A stretch of 5,014 bases of DNA. It comes from Clostridiales bacterium. GTDB taxonomy: Bacteria; Bacillota; Clostridia; WRLR01. Positions 4,831 through 5,014 of this stretch are shown here, one piece after another. Made by a program: the position numbers and the translations under genes. The stretch spans positions 1 through 5,014 of the forward strand of contig JAISFK010000018.1 of assembly GCA_031263625.1 (NCBI GenBank). Direction: 5' to 3'. The notes below the pieces were generated by a model. The model saw only the letters and a list, made by a program, of their open reading frames with translations, searched no databases and was not told the origin of the DNA. Each line of letters opens with the position of its first letter. Position 1 is the stretch's first letter.

Positions 4831-5014
4831 ATGGAGACTAGATATAAACCGGTGCGAGCTACGCAGGAAATGCGAGGACACTCATATGCCGAACTGCTCT
4901 TTGCGCGCAACTTGGAGAGCTCCGTTCAGGGGTTCGCGCAAATCATCAAAGGCGAAAAGAAAGGGCGGAACGCGAGAAAATTCTTCACTCAATTAGCGGC
5001 GGAAGTGGAGGAAA
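4831..5014 (+). CDS. Partial hypothetical protein, possible Cro/CI-like helix-turn-helix
   Basis: The ATG at 4831 opens a frame of 61 codons that runs off the window end. It begins METRYKPVRATQEMRGHSYAE and continues with ARNLESSVQGFAQIIKGEKKGRNARKFF. I do not recognise a specific family. The layout SYAELLFARNLESSVQGFAQIIKGEKKGRNARKFFTQLAAEVEE resembles the helix-turn-helix of XRE regulators: an AEL helix, a turn, a recognition helix ending in IIKGE, then a basic loop and a further helix. However, the usual small residues at the turn are not clearly in place. Codon use (AGA, TTA, TTG, ACT, CAA, AAA, TTC) is less GC-biased than in the operon. The start is supported by a TTGAAC/TATAAT promoter and GAAAGGAA. 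That it is a gene is likely; that it is a regulator is a tentative inference. Confidence 0.6.
   Translation, partial: METRYKPVRATQEMRGHSYAELLFARNLESSVQGFAQIIKGEKKGRNARKFFTQLAAEVEE

Noticed and set aside
4596..4910. Minus-strand open frames (104 and 60 codons) across the intergenic region
   Set aside because: There are no domain features, and they oppose the strong rightward promoter and the ATG at 4831.

Overview
The window looks like a GC-rich chromosome segment from a Bacillota (Firmicutes) bacterium, probably of the clostridial type. The main reason is the gene order ecfA1-ecfA2-ecfT-truA on one strand, which is the classic Firmicutes arrangement for the shared module of a group II energy-coupling-factor (ECF) vitamin transporter. 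The genes also use AGG for Arg and ATA for Ile despite their high GC. The exact taxon cannot be told from the sequence.

Layout. Positions 1-36 hold a duplicated 18-bp block that carries two Shine-Dalgarno motifs. From 40 to 4157 runs a tight, overlapping plus-strand operon: ecfA1 (40-1284), ecfA2 (1253-2281), ecfT (2278-3096) and truA (3096-4157). A hairpin followed by seven T residues closes it at 4153-4180. A convergent minus-strand gene of the MmcQ/YjbR family (4124-4519) overlaps the end of truA and has its own good sigma-70-type promoter (TTGACA, 16 bp, TATAGT). A lower-GC intergenic stretch of about 310 bp (4520-4830) holds that promoter, several short direct repeats, and a second strong promoter (TTGAAC, 17 bp, TATAAT) facing right. 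The right-facing promoter drives an open frame that starts at 4831 and is cut by the window end; it may encode a small Cro/CI-like DNA-binding protein.

Function. EcfA1 and EcfA2 should form the ATPase heterodimer and EcfT the membrane scaffold that energises exchangeable substrate-binding S proteins. No S component is in the window. TruA modifies tRNA anticodon arms and is co-transcribed by tradition rather than by pathway. In many Firmicutes rplM-rpsI follow truA; here they do not.

The most unusual feature is that three of the four operon proteins are enlarged by in-frame, low-complexity, repeat-built segments. They occur in an N-terminal loop and the C-terminal tail of EcfA1, the C-terminal tail of EcfA2, and the N-terminus and an internal loop of TruA. 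The underlying DNA consists of short tandem or near-tandem repeats with periods that are multiples of 3 (9, 18, 21, 27, 36, 45). They sit mainly at gene junctions and surface loops, while the catalytic motifs stay intact. I found no sign of a new defence system, CRISPR array, transposon or RNA gene.
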